This document shows positions 45,702 to 55,240 of a stretch of DNA of 64,000 bases, one piece after another (position 1 is the stretch's first letter; every line of letters begins with the position of its first letter). The stretch comes from an uncultured Clostridium sp. (GTDB lineage Bacteria > Bacillota > Clostridia > TANB77 > CAG-508), in the NCBI GenBank assembly GCA_948470605.1, contig CAOKPI010000004.1:1-64000 (forward strand). The letters run 5' to 3'. The position numbers and the translations under genes are program-made. The notes under the pieces are model-generated. The model saw nothing but the letters and a program-made list of their open reading frames with translations, had not been told where the DNA came from and searched no databases.

Positions 45702-45893
45702 TAATGCCAAAAGAAAAGGAATAAAATAGAAAAGTTAATCTGTCAAGCTATTTCTAATAGCAAATTTAATGAAATATTTCAGGCACCTCTCAAAACAAGT
45801 TTGAGATTCTCCTAAAATATTTCATAACATTTGCTAATTACGAAATACTTTCCATCATAACTCTTCTATTTTATTCCTTTTCTTTTGGCATTA
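45702..45893. repeat. Long fold-back element (about 190 bp, perfect 30 bp terminal stem)
   Basis: TAATGCCAAAAGAAAAGGAATAAAATAGAA...TTCTATTTTATTCCTTTTCTTTTGGCATTA, with nested inner stems AGCAAAT..AATATTT / AAATATT..ATTTGCT. Confidence 0.85.
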
Positions 45894-45896
45894 TAT

Positions 45897-46526
45897 CTAT
45901 AACTTTTCTATAAAATAATCAAATAATCGCTTGCTATACATATCTTCTAAAAGCGACTCTGGATGCCATTGAATGCCAAGAAAAAATTTCTTGTTTTTAT
46001 CTTCTACCGCTTCTAATATGTTATCCTCGCTATAAGCTACACAATCTAAATTAGTAAATGGAATTTGCCTCATATGTCTACTATTCACTTTTATTTTTTC
46101 TTCCCCTATGATTTGATATAATAGACTGTTTCTTTTTATGATAATATCGTGAACATATTCTTCCTCACTGCAATGGTTTCCGCTTTCAATTTCTGTTCTT
46201 ACTTTTCCATTAAATAATTTTCCTATGGTTTGCATTCCTAGACAAATTCCTAATGTAGGTTTGTCAATTTCATATAAATATTTTATGATTTTATAATCTA
46301 TTTCATGTATCTTTGAACCACCAGGAGCTATAATGCCATCACAAAAATCTAGGGTGTCTTTTACCCTTTCCCATTCGCCTTTATTTTCAAATAAAATGGG
46401 GATTGTGATAACGTTTACATCATACCTTGTCAAGTATTGAATGAGTTCCCTTTTGCAACCATATAGTTCTATTTCTTTGTAGTCTGCTATGTATTCTCTT
46501 GCGATAATTCCAATTGTTTTTTTCAT
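45897..46526 (-). CDS. Class I glutamine amidotransferase-like (gamma-glutamyl-GABA hydrolase family)
   Basis: GIIAPGGSKIHEIDY, PTLGICLGMQTIGKLFNG, FFLGIQWHPESL. Confidence 0.85.
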   Translation of the reverse strand: MKKTIGIIAREYIADYKEIELYGCKRELIQYLTRYDVNVITIPILFENKGEWERVKDTLDFCDGIIAPGGSKIHEIDYKIIKYLYEIDKPTLGICLGMQTIGKLFNGKVRTEIESGNHCSEEEYVHDIIIKRNSLLYQIIGEEKIKVNSRHMRQIPFTNLDCVAYSEDNILEAVEDKNKKFFLGIQWHPESLLEDMYSKRLFDYFIEKL

Positions 46527-46743
46527 TCCATTCCTTCCTTTATTTTTTTATTCAATTCCTTTTCAGTGTATTGTATTCCTCTCAATATTTCCTTAACCCC
46601 TACTATACCACAAGACCTAATATTTTACAATAATCAATTATTTATTATTTTACTAATTGTAAATAAAAGTTTTGTTTTTTGTTGAAAGCTATTGATTTTT
46701 TCTATAATTTTGTAATAATAAATTATATGGAAAGGATGTTTGG

Positions 46744-46890
46744 TTGGTGCAAGAATTATTAAATATTTTAAACAATGCTAAAAAAGCCTTGATTGCTATT
46801 ATAAAATACATAAATCTTAAGATTTTTCTAATAAAAGAAATACTCCTAAAGATTATGTTAAATGAATTAATAAGAAAACAAAAATTATAA
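46744..46890 (+). CDS. Small plus-strand ORF (48 aa), TTG start
   Basis: VQELLNILNNAKKALIAIIKYINLKIFLIKEILLKIMLNELIRKQKL; AAAGGATG upstream; TAATG overlap with next ORF. Confidence 0.3.
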   Translation: MVQELLNILNNAKKALIAIIKYINLKIFLIKEILLKIMLNELIRKQKL

Positions 46891-47066
46891 TGAATTCTTC
46901 AGAATTTATCCAAAAATTAAAAGAATTCATTGTTGGTGGTGATGTTGTTTGGGTTGAATTTGGATTTAATATAGGTGAAGAAAATTCTCGCATAAAATCC
47001 TTGATTTTACATAAAAATATAGTATCATTTTTAATTAATAGGATATCTATTGAATTAAATAACTGA
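46890..47066 (+). CDS. Small plus-strand ORF (58 aa)
   Basis: MNSSEFIQKLKEFIVGGDVVWVEFGFNIGEENSRIKSLILHKNIVSFLINRISIELNN; followed by a plus-strand terminator. Confidence 0.4.
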   Translation: MNSSEFIQKLKEFIVGGDVVWVEFGFNIGEENSRIKSLILHKNIVSFLINRISIELNN

Positions 47067-47101
47067 GAAGGCTTATTTCGGTAAGCAGTTATGATTTAGA
47101 A

Positions 47102-47144
47102 TGTAGCTCATATAAAAAATATATGAGCTACAGTTTTTATTGTT
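47102..47144 (+). terminator. Rho-independent terminator
   Basis: TGTAGCTCATATA-aaaaa-TATATGAGCTACA followed by gtttttatt. Confidence 0.75.
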
Positions 47145-47153
47145 TATATAACT

Positions 47154-47705
47154 TTATAAATAACATACAATCTCTTCAAAAGTATCATAGCCATTTTCAC
47201 TATTAATATGTCCAGCCTTTGGCATAAAGACTTGTTCTGTTGCAACTGTATCCGCAAAATCTTTTTCCGCTTCCTGTTTTACATATGGGTCATTATCGGA
47301 ATAGAAACATATAATTTCATCAGCATATTGTTTTACTTCTTGCAAATTATCAAAATACATTGATTGATTAACCTTATCATATTCCTCATTAATTCCAAAA
47401 TAATTGTTAAATCCACATACAAAGATTAATTTTTTAACTTTCACTTTATTTTCAGTCAAAAATTTTGATACAAATACTGGTGCGATACTATGTGCAATAA
47501 TCGTAGTATTCTCATTGATTAATCCTATCTCTAAATAATTTTTTAATAACTTACTCCAATTTTCGTAATTTTGATACCCTACTCCTATCGGAAAATCTGG
47601 TACATATACTTGTTTTCCTTCTGCTTCAATAAAATCGTGTAGCCACCCTATCCAATTTGAGTAGGGGCTACTAAAACTGCCATGTATGATAAAATAATTA
47701 TTCAT
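47154..47705 (-). CDS. Alpha/beta hydrolase (RBBP9/YdeN family)
   Basis: FIIHGSFSSPYSNWIGWL, TIIAHSIAPVFVSKFL, MPKAGHINSENGY. Confidence 0.85.
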   Translation of the reverse strand: MNNYFIIHGSFSSPYSNWIGWLHDFIEAEGKQVYVPDFPIGVGYQNYENWSKLLKNYLEIGLINENTTIIAHSIAPVFVSKFLTENKVKVKKLIFVCGFNNYFGINEEYDKVNQSMYFDNLQEVKQYADEIICFYSDNDPYVKQEAEKDFADTVATEQVFMPKAGHINSENGYDTFEEIVCYL

Positions 47706-47720
47706 ACTATTTCCTCCTTA

Positions 47721-48383
47721 TTATTCAATCTCAATACTTTCGTCATTTTCCAATATTTCGTATTCTACTTCATTTTTTTCAAACATTTCTTTTAGAAAGT
47801 CATAGTTTACAGGATAAGCTGGACTATCTGTATGTAGTGGTATGACTAGTTTAGCATTTGTTGCTTTTGCTAATAAAGATGCTTCAAAAGCCCCCATTAC
47901 AACTCCATAATCTGATACAGGAACACATAAAATATCATATTTGTATTCATTTTCAAAACAAATAGTATCACTTGTTATATAAATTCTTGTATCTTTATCA
48001 TCTATGATATAACCAATATTTTCGTTTACCTTTCCTCCTGATTGTTTCATTGGTGGTATATAGCCATGTTCTGCATGTACTACTTCTATTGTTATCTCAT
48101 TATCTAAATTTATCCTATCATTTTCTTTAACAATATGGATAGCTAAGGTTGGATACGTCTTCTTAACTTCATTACTAGAATATATTTCTATGCTGTCGTC
48201 TATTTTCTCTAATATTTCTGTATAACAGTGGTCAGGGTGTTTATGTGTTATTAATATGATGTCTACGTTATTCCAAATTTCAAAGTATTCTTCTTTATAT
48301 TTTAGATTACCTGGGTCTATTAATATTTTCTTTCCTTTTGTTTCAATTAATAAACATGATTGTGGGAATTTTGTAATTTTCAT
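47721..48383 (-). CDS. MBL-fold hydrolase (UlaG/YtkL-like)
   Basis: ILITHKHPDHCY, YITSDTICFE, VIPLHTDSPAYP. Confidence 0.85.
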   Translation of the reverse strand: MKITKFPQSCLLIETKGKKILIDPGNLKYKEEYFEIWNNVDIILITHKHPDHCYTEILEKIDDSIEIYSSNEVKKTYPTLAIHIVKENDRINLDNEITIEVVHAEHGYIPPMKQSGGKVNENIGYIIDDKDTRIYITSDTICFENEYKYDILCVPVSDYGVVMGAFEASLLAKATNAKLVIPLHTDSPAYPVNYDFLKEMFEKNEVEYEILENDESIEIE

Positions 48384-48489
48384 AATTTTACTCTCCTAAC
48401 TATAAATAATTCTTATGTTTATAATATCATATATACTTAAAAATTCAAGTTTTTTACTAATATTTTTTGTATATTTGTTTTATTTTCCC

Positions 48490-48525
48490 CAAAAAAAATA
48501 GTAGTTATTTCTTTCATAACTACTT
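48490..48525 (-). terminator. Rho-independent terminator
   Basis: AGTAGTTAT...ATAACTACT stem followed by a T run in minus orientation. Confidence 0.75.
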
Positions 48526-48541
48526 TGACCATTATATTCTT

Positions 48542-49405
48542 TTACTTTTTCTCATCTCCATCCAATATAAACTTTTGAATTGCTTTTGCCACACCACTAT
48601 CATTATTACTTGTCGTTACAAAATCTGCTTTTTCTTTTAAATATGGTTCTGCATTTGCCATTGCTATTTTCAATCCTGCACATTCAAACATAGATATGTC
48701 ATTACCTCCATCACCCATTACTATTATTTCTTCTTGTCTTAGTCCTAGTTTATCCGCCAAAATCTGTATGGCATTCTTTTTGCTACAACCTTTTTTCATA
48801 ATATCGATATATTTTGATTCAAATGTGCCTCCTTCTGTCTTGCATAAATAATGACAAATAACGGATGATTCTATTTCTTTTAATGTATTTATCTTTTTAA
48901 TAATGTTCTCTAATGCTGAAACGTTTCCCCCTATTAAACATAACAATTTTGTAAGATTTGAATTGTTTACTACGTTTTCTATATTATCTATTTTCGTTTG
49001 CTTGTTACCTAGATTATTATCTGAATTCTCTAATCTTTTACTGTCTTCTGCCTCTATTATCACCTGTTCATCTGTATACAACATCATGTAATCTGCATTT
49101 TCTTGTAAAAAAATATTTCTAAGATTTAATACCTCTTCATTTGTAAAAGTAACTTTATGAATATATTGGTTTGCTTTACTATCCTTTATAATGGCGCCAT
49201 TGCATGCAATGATATAGTTGGCAAAACAGTTACCATATAAATCACATATTTCATTTACATATCCTAATGGTCTACCTGTTGCAATTACTGATAGAATTCC
49301 TTTTTCTTCATAAGCTCTTTTAATTAAATTTATATTTTCTTCACTAATTTTTTTATAGTCGTTTAGTAATGTTCCATCTAAGTCTAAAATTATCATTTTA
49401 TACAT
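48542..49405 (-). CDS. Cof-type HAD-IIB hydrolase
   Basis: MIILDLDGTLLNDYKKIS, IVMGDGGNDISMFECAGLKIAMANA. Confidence 0.93.
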   Translation of the reverse strand: MYKMIILDLDGTLLNDYKKISEENINLIKRAYEEKGILSVIATGRPLGYVNEICDLYGNCFANYIIACNGAIIKDSKANQYIHKVTFTNEEVLNLRNIFLQENADYMMLYTDEQVIIEAEDSKRLENSDNNLGNKQTKIDNIENVVNNSNLTKLLCLIGGNVSALENIIKKINTLKEIESSVICHYLCKTEGGTFESKYIDIMKKGCSKKNAIQILADKLGLRQEEIIVMGDGGNDISMFECAGLKIAMANAEPYLKEKADFVTTSNNDSGVAKAIQKFILDGDEKK

Positions 49406-49564
49406 ATATTTCTTGTATGATATATTATCTCTATTTTATAGGATTTAATAGTATCCTTCAATAAATCTATAATTATCAAAATTCATTTTTAAATTGTAAT
49501 GAATTTATAAATATTTAACTTGCACACATAATAACTTTGTACCTGTCCCAAACTCGCCACACGC

Positions 49565-51550
49565 CTAGCTCATTAACTTTTCTAGTACAATAATAAACAT
49601 GGCATGAGACCAACCAAGACCTAAAACCCAATTTGGCTGCAAAGTATTATTATCTATTTGTTCACCAAGAAAGCCATGCTTTCCAGCGGTTTTGACAACA
49701 AAATCAAAAGTTTCTTTTGCTTTATTTTTTTCTCCTGATGCTAGGTAATATAATGACATCCATAGATTGGCAATTGGCCATGGATTGCCATTTCGATAAT
49801 GGTCTCCTTCAAACCTTTGATAACCTCCTGTATAGGTTCTTAAAGATAGATTAATTCGTTCAATAGTATTTATGATTTTCTTTTCTTTTGGTTTGAATAC
49901 TTGAAATGGGGTGACAGCTCCTATCATGCTAATGTCCATTTTTTGGTCTTCTGTATTTCTTAAATAAGTTTTCTTTTCTTCGTCATACATATTTTGATTA
50001 ATATATTTTTTGATTTCTGTTTGTAATTTTTCTAGTTCTCTTTCGCTTTTTAGTATTTTTTCCTCCTTTAATCGATTGTTTTCAAAGTTAGATGTTTTAT
50101 CTCCTAACACGCTATAAATTTTCATAATACATTCAAAAGCAGCATAAATACTAGCTAAAGAATATAAATGAATTCCCTCATTCATTTCCCATAAATCATA
50201 ACTTACATGATATTTATGTCCAAGATGATTAACACCTGCTTCGATTTCTTGTTGAACTCTATCTTTATCATACTCATCTTTTCTTTCTATAATTAGCCAA
50301 TCTTTCACATATCGTTTTAAGAAATCGATTGCCTTTTCGCACATTGACAAATTATCTTTTAAAAATTTCTCCGATTTTGTATATTGATAATGTTCATACA
50401 CACCATAGACAACACTTGCGGTTTCATCTATTTGGTAACCCCAAGCTGGTGCCAATTTTCCATCTGTAAAAAATCTTTGCTCCCACATTCCATTTTTGCT
50501 TTGTGTCTTTTTGCAAAATACTTTATAAAATTTGTCGGTTTCTTTTTCCATTTTTAAGATATCCATCGCTTTTGTCATAAATACGGCATCTCTTGGCCAA
50601 CAATAGGCATATCTTCCACATTGCGTGAAATTCTCATCCACTTCTGCTGAAGCAATGATTCCTCCCGTTTCTAGATTGGTTAAAAGAGGAAATAGCAAAA
50701 TACTTCTTTTGTAAATATCTTGAATTTTTTCCTCATAACTATTTTCTGGTTCTTTTAGATTTAATCCATTATGTGTTTTGACGTATTTCCTCCAATATGC
50801 CTTTGTATTCGTATATTCTTTGTTGAAATCTATTTTTTTTATTCTTTCTATTTCTTTTTCAATTTCTGATAGATTCTTATTTTCCCCAATGGTAATACAA
50901 ATTTCCAACGTCTTCTTTTCTTGTGGTCGAATCAATCCTAAATCATAGCAAATACTACTATCATTAGACATTCCAATGTAATCTTTGTCATAGATTTCTC
51001 CTCTTTTGATTGTATCTTTACTGCCATTAATTTGATGTTGAGAAACCTTCTGTCCCTTGGCAAAAGTTGAAAAAGTAAAATCATGGGCATATTGCATCAT
51101 ACCGCCATCTACCATCTTGCAACTCACATGATTGTTATAGTCTGATAATAATTCTGAATGAATATAAAAAGATGTATCCAAATCAATTTTGCCATCATTT
51201 AAAAACATGTATTTTTTCACTAATACATTTTCTTTTATCATGACATAATCTGTCTGAAGAATTTTTAGATTAAAATACGTATTTGTCACTTCTGTATTTA
51301 AAATATTGGTGTCTGCATCATAATATTGTTTATATACATTATTGATATCATCATGCAAATAAATCAAATCAGAACTATTGATTTTTACCCCTGTATGAAA
51401 GTAATCTATGTATTGCCTACTATCTTTGTTCGGAAAATAAATCCTTTGCATTTCTCCTTTTCCTGTAAAAGTTGCTAACATACTTTTATTTCCAATCATT
51501 GCTTCATTAAAATACTTGTTTTCCATGTTTTTCTCCTTTAGGTGGGACAT
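49565..51550 (-). CDS. Glycoside hydrolase family 15 (glucoamylase-like)
   Basis: YCWPRDAVFMTKAMD, GNPWPIANLWMSLYYL, LGLGWSHAMFIIVLEKL. Confidence 0.85.
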   Translation of the reverse strand: MSHLKEKNMENKYFNEAMIGNKSMLATFTGKGEMQRIYFPNKDSRQYIDYFHTGVKINSSDLIYLHDDINNVYKQYYDADTNILNTEVTNTYFNLKILQTDYVMIKENVLVKKYMFLNDGKIDLDTSFYIHSELLSDYNNHVSCKMVDGGMMQYAHDFTFSTFAKGQKVSQHQINGSKDTIKRGEIYDKDYIGMSNDSSICYDLGLIRPQEKKTLEICITIGENKNLSEIEKEIERIKKIDFNKEYTNTKAYWRKYVKTHNGLNLKEPENSYEEKIQDIYKRSILLFPLLTNLETGGIIASAEVDENFTQCGRYAYCWPRDAVFMTKAMDILKMEKETDKFYKVFCKKTQSKNGMWEQRFFTDGKLAPAWGYQIDETASVVYGVYEHYQYTKSEKFLKDNLSMCEKAIDFLKRYVKDWLIIERKDEYDKDRVQQEIEAGVNHLGHKYHVSYDLWEMNEGIHLYSLASIYAAFECIMKIYSVLGDKTSNFENNRLKEEKILKSERELEKLQTEIKKYINQNMYDEEKKTYLRNTEDQKMDISMIGAVTPFQVFKPKEKKIINTIERINLSLRTYTGGYQRFEGDHYRNGNPWPIANLWMSLYYLASGEKNKAKETFDFVVKTAGKHGFLGEQIDNNTLQPNWVLGLGWSHAMFIIVLEKLMS

Positions 51551-51643
51551 GGGGACGTAGATAATGTCCCTAAATACTAAAAATTACTAAGTTACTGTAT
51601 CCTATATTATTTAATTGGGACATTATCTACGTCCCCATGTCCC
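51544..51643. repeat. REPIN-like pair, family A
   Basis: gggacatggggacgtagataatgtccc ... gggacattatctacgtccccatgtccc. Confidence 0.85.
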
Positions 51644-51652
51644 CCCATGTCC

Positions 51653-53334
51653 CTATCCTTCTATTACATTTATAATTTGTCTTTCTAATTCTTTCATTTT
51701 TTCATTAATTCTAAAGATGTCCTCATCTCTCAATTTATCGTCGTCCATATCTTGTCTAACATAGGCATCCATATCTTTGATTTCTTCTTTTAATTTTTCT
51801 AGTCTATCTATTACTTCATTTCTTATTGTTTTATTTACTTTTCTTTCTATTTTATGGGTCATTTCTATTTTGTTTTCTATGCCATTGATTTCATAGGTTT
51901 CTCCAAATTCAGTAATGGAAACGCCAATTCCGTGCTTCTGTTTCTATTTTTTGTGCCAATACGTTTTGGGCTTCTTCTTCTCCATGTACTAAAAAAATAT
52001 GTTTTGGTTTGTTGATAAAAGAATAGATAAAGTCCATTAAACCTTTTTGGTCAGCATGACCTGAATATCCTTCGATGTATTCTATTCTAGCATTTACTGC
52101 TATTTCTTCTCCAAATATTTTTACTGTTTTGGCACCATTGACAATACTATGACCTAAGGTTCCTGGTGCTTGGTAGCCAACAAATAGTATGGTTGACTTC
52201 GGATTCCATAGATTGTGTTTTAAATGATGCTTGATTCTTCCGACATCACACATCCCACTTGCTGATATGATAATACTTGGTGTATCATCTTCATTTAAAG
52301 CTTTTGATTCGTCTGCTGTTTGGGTGAATTTTAGTCCTGGAAATTCCAGTGGATTATCTCCTTTCATAATTTCTTCTTGAATTTGGTCTTCAAATAGATT
52401 GGTGTTTTCTCTAAATACTTCTGTTGCTGATATAGCCAAAGGACTATCTACATAGACATTTGATTTCATTAAAGTTTTATATTTTCTTCTAAATTCCTGG
52501 TCATCTTTTATTTCTTTTAGTTTATTAATTTCATACAAGATTTCTTGTGTTCTTCCGAACAGCAAAAGATGGAATGACAACACTTCCCCCATTGTCTAAT
52601 GTTTCGGATACAATGTCTAAGAAAAGTTCCGCTTTTTCGTCATTTCTTAAATGCAATCTGCTTCCATAGGTAGATTCCATGACTAAATAATCTGCATTTT
52701 CTATCATGGTTGGTGAATCTAATAATGGAATATCATTGTTTCCTAAATCTCCTGTAAATACTGTCTTAGTTTCTTTTCCTTCCTCTTTTGTCCATAATTC
52801 AATAATACTAGAACCTAACATATGTCCTGCATCATTAAATCTTACATGAATATCTGGTGTAATTTCTATGATTTCATCATATTGTACTGGTTCAAAAATT
52901 TCCAAACATCTTGCTGCTTCTTCTGCTGTATATAGAGGTGGTAACTCTCTTTCTCCTTTTCTTTTTCTTTTTTTGTTTTTCCATTCACATTCCATTTCTT
53001 GAATGTGGCCACTATCTGGTAACATCAAAGCACATAAATCACATGTTGCTTTATGGGCATAAATTTTGTTTTTGTAACCTTCGTTATATAATTTAGGAAT
53101 TCTGCCTGAGTGGTCTATATGAGCATGTGTTAATAACATGAAATCGATTTCCATGGGCTTAAACTCGAATTTTTCAGCATTTTGTAGTTCCATTTCTGCC
53201 TTTCCTTGCCACATGCCACAATCTACTAAAAATTTCTTGCCACAAGCTTCTACTAAAAAGTTAGAGCCTGTAACCGTTTTAGTTGCTCCTAAAAATGTAA
53301 TTTTCATTCCCTTATCATCCTTTCTTCCTATCAA
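51653..53334 (-). CDS. Beta-CASP MBL-fold RNase-like protein, split by +1 events at CGG 52555..52557 and 51930..51932
   Basis: Reassembles as ...VVIPSFAV-G-RTQEILYEINKL...LAQKIETEA-G-IGVSITEFGETYEINGIENKIEMTHKIERKVNKTIRNEVIDRLEKL...; HAHIDHSGRIPKL and ISASGMCDVGRIKHHL motifs. Confidence 0.92.
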
Positions 53335-53338
53335 GCTT

Positions 53339-53512
53339 GGTTTGGAAAATAATTGTTATTTGGCTATGCTGAGGCTGTTAAAGCTTTGCTTGTTACAGCG
53401 TCAATATGCGTTAGCTGGCGCATGAGTTTTCAATTTATGAGGCGTACGATGGTACGTTGATTAAATTGAAAATGAAATGCAACAACGCCAAATCGCAATT
53501 ATTTTCCAAACC
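53339..53512. repeat. Structured fold-back element, diverged relative in reverse orientation
   Basis: Outer stem GGTTTGGAAAATAATTG..ATTTGGC / GCCAAAT..CAATTATTTTCCAAACC; contains gctgttaaagctttgcttgttacagc, the reverse complement of the copy 1/2 hairpin core. Confidence 0.85.
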
Positions 53513-53515
53513 CTA

Positions 53516-55129
53516 TCAATTAAAAATTTTAACCTTTTTATTCATTTTAAAAGACAAATCCTTTTTATTTAAATTACAAATCCCTTCTATTGCTATTTTC
53601 TCTTCAAAAGCACTATCGTCAAACAATTGAATATAATAGCCATCCTTTTCCTTCATCAATTTAATATACAAATCTTCTAAATTAATCACTCTTACATAAA
53701 AAATATTTTTTAAAATTTCATAATTAATTTGTTCTTCTTCGGAAAAACTGTCAATTAATTTTAACTCCTGTGCTTTTTTTATTAATAATCTTTGCACCTT
53801 TTGCATTTGCGTATTAATTTGTTCAATTTGCCCAATCGACTTTTTATCATTAAATGGTATTAAACAGTAATATCTAAACTCATAAATAAGTTTCATTAAT
53901 TCTAATTTTGTATCTGCCTTTTTTATTTTTGTATGATAACATAGTAAAAATATCTTTTGTAATTTCAATATATCGATTGCAATTTCTTTTTCTATTTCTT
54001 TCTTGTTTAATAATTTTAAATATTTTTCTTTTTCTTCTAGTTCTTTTTTATAGTTTACAAATTTTTGTGGATTTAATAAGATATTCAATTTTTCTATTTT
54101 CTTTATTTTTTCTTCCCTTTCCTCTGCCATCATTTGGGATAAAATTCTAACACTAAAAATCTTTTCTTGTACTGGTAGGTATTGATTTCTTTTTTCATAT
54201 TCTTTTTGTAGCATATTTCTATTATTTAGTGTTTCATCCATTTGTTTGATTTCTTTTGTTAATTTACGTTTTTCATTACTAACTTCTTGAATAAATTCTT
54301 GATTATCCTCTATCTTCGCTAACTTTGTTTCTATCTCTTTTTTTTCGTTTTGTAGTTCATTTTTTAATTTTTTATTATATCGAACAGCCAATAATACAGA
54401 AAGTTTATTCAAAATCTCTGTCAATTTTTTTTGTTGTTCTTCTCCATATTGTTTTCCTAATCTATTTTTAAACGATTCTAAATAATCTATCACATATTCA
54501 CGATTTTTTATCCAATCCTCTAAAAATTCGTGTCCTACTAACATTCTAATATTTTGATAAACAATATTATGACAGATACTTTCAATTTCTTTTGGAATGG
54601 TTGTCCAAGAATAGCCATTAAAATCACGCATGGGCTCAACCGTATCAATATTATTTCCTACATTAAGTAAGTCAGATAAAGTCTTATGAAGGATAACATA
54701 CTTTTCTTTTACAATACTTTCCTTTTTATCGATTTTAGAAATGCAATACAATAATTTTCTTTCAATTGGATAACATATGATTCTCTTTTTGGCTTTTTCT
54801 ACTAGAAAAGTTTTATTGCCTAACATTTCTCTTTCTTTTGTATTTAATTTTACAATTTTTATATCATTGCAATTGTTTTGGATGCTATTTATAATCGTTT
54901 GCATAAACTCTTCTTTGCTTTGAATGTTCGGTTTTACCGTTTCATAATCCTGATAAGCTGTTTCAATTTTATACAAAATACTAAGAAGAATACTTTTTGT
55001 ATTTTCATTAAAGTATTTTCTTTCTAAAACCTTTTCTAATTCATTATTATAATCTTTTTTCACAAGTTTATCTAAAAACTTATCGGTTTTCTTTTGCAAA
55101 TTTTTTCTCCTTTCGGTTAATTGAGACAA
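53516..55129 (-). CDS. Large coiled-coil hypothetical protein
   Basis: 537 aa ORF, Lys/Glu-rich; no family recognised. Confidence 0.6.
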   Translation of the reverse strand: MSQLTERRKNLQKKTDKFLDKLVKKDYNNELEKVLERKYFNENTKSILLSILYKIETAYQDYETVKPNIQSKEEFMQTIINSIQNNCNDIKIVKLNTKEREMLGNKTFLVEKAKKRIICYPIERKLLYCISKIDKKESIVKEKYVILHKTLSDLLNVGNNIDTVEPMRDFNGYSWTTIPKEIESICHNIVYQNIRMLVGHEFLEDWIKNREYVIDYLESFKNRLGKQYGEEQQKKLTEILNKLSVLLAVRYNKKLKNELQNEKKEIETKLAKIEDNQEFIQEVSNEKRKLTKEIKQMDETLNNRNMLQKEYEKRNQYLPVQEKIFSVRILSQMMAEEREEKIKKIEKLNILLNPQKFVNYKKELEEKEKYLKLLNKKEIEKEIAIDILKLQKIFLLCYHTKIKKADTKLELMKLIYEFRYYCLIPFNDKKSIGQIEQINTQMQKVQRLLIKKAQELKLIDSFSEEEQINYEILKNIFYVRVINLEDLYIKLMKEKDGYYIQLFDDSAFEEKIAIEGICNLNKKDLSFKMNKKVKIFN

Positions 55130-55240
55130 GAGGGACAGGTCTCAAATGTCTCATATCTTTGTCATTTTTATCATTTTGTTATTTTTCTACATTTTTGTAT
55201 TTGATTTTTGAGACAATTAAGACCTGTCCCTCTTGTCTCA
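55123..55240. repeat. REPIN-like pair, family B
   Basis: gagacaagagggacaggtctcaaatgtctca ... tgagacaattaagacctgtccctcttgtctca. Confidence 0.8.
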
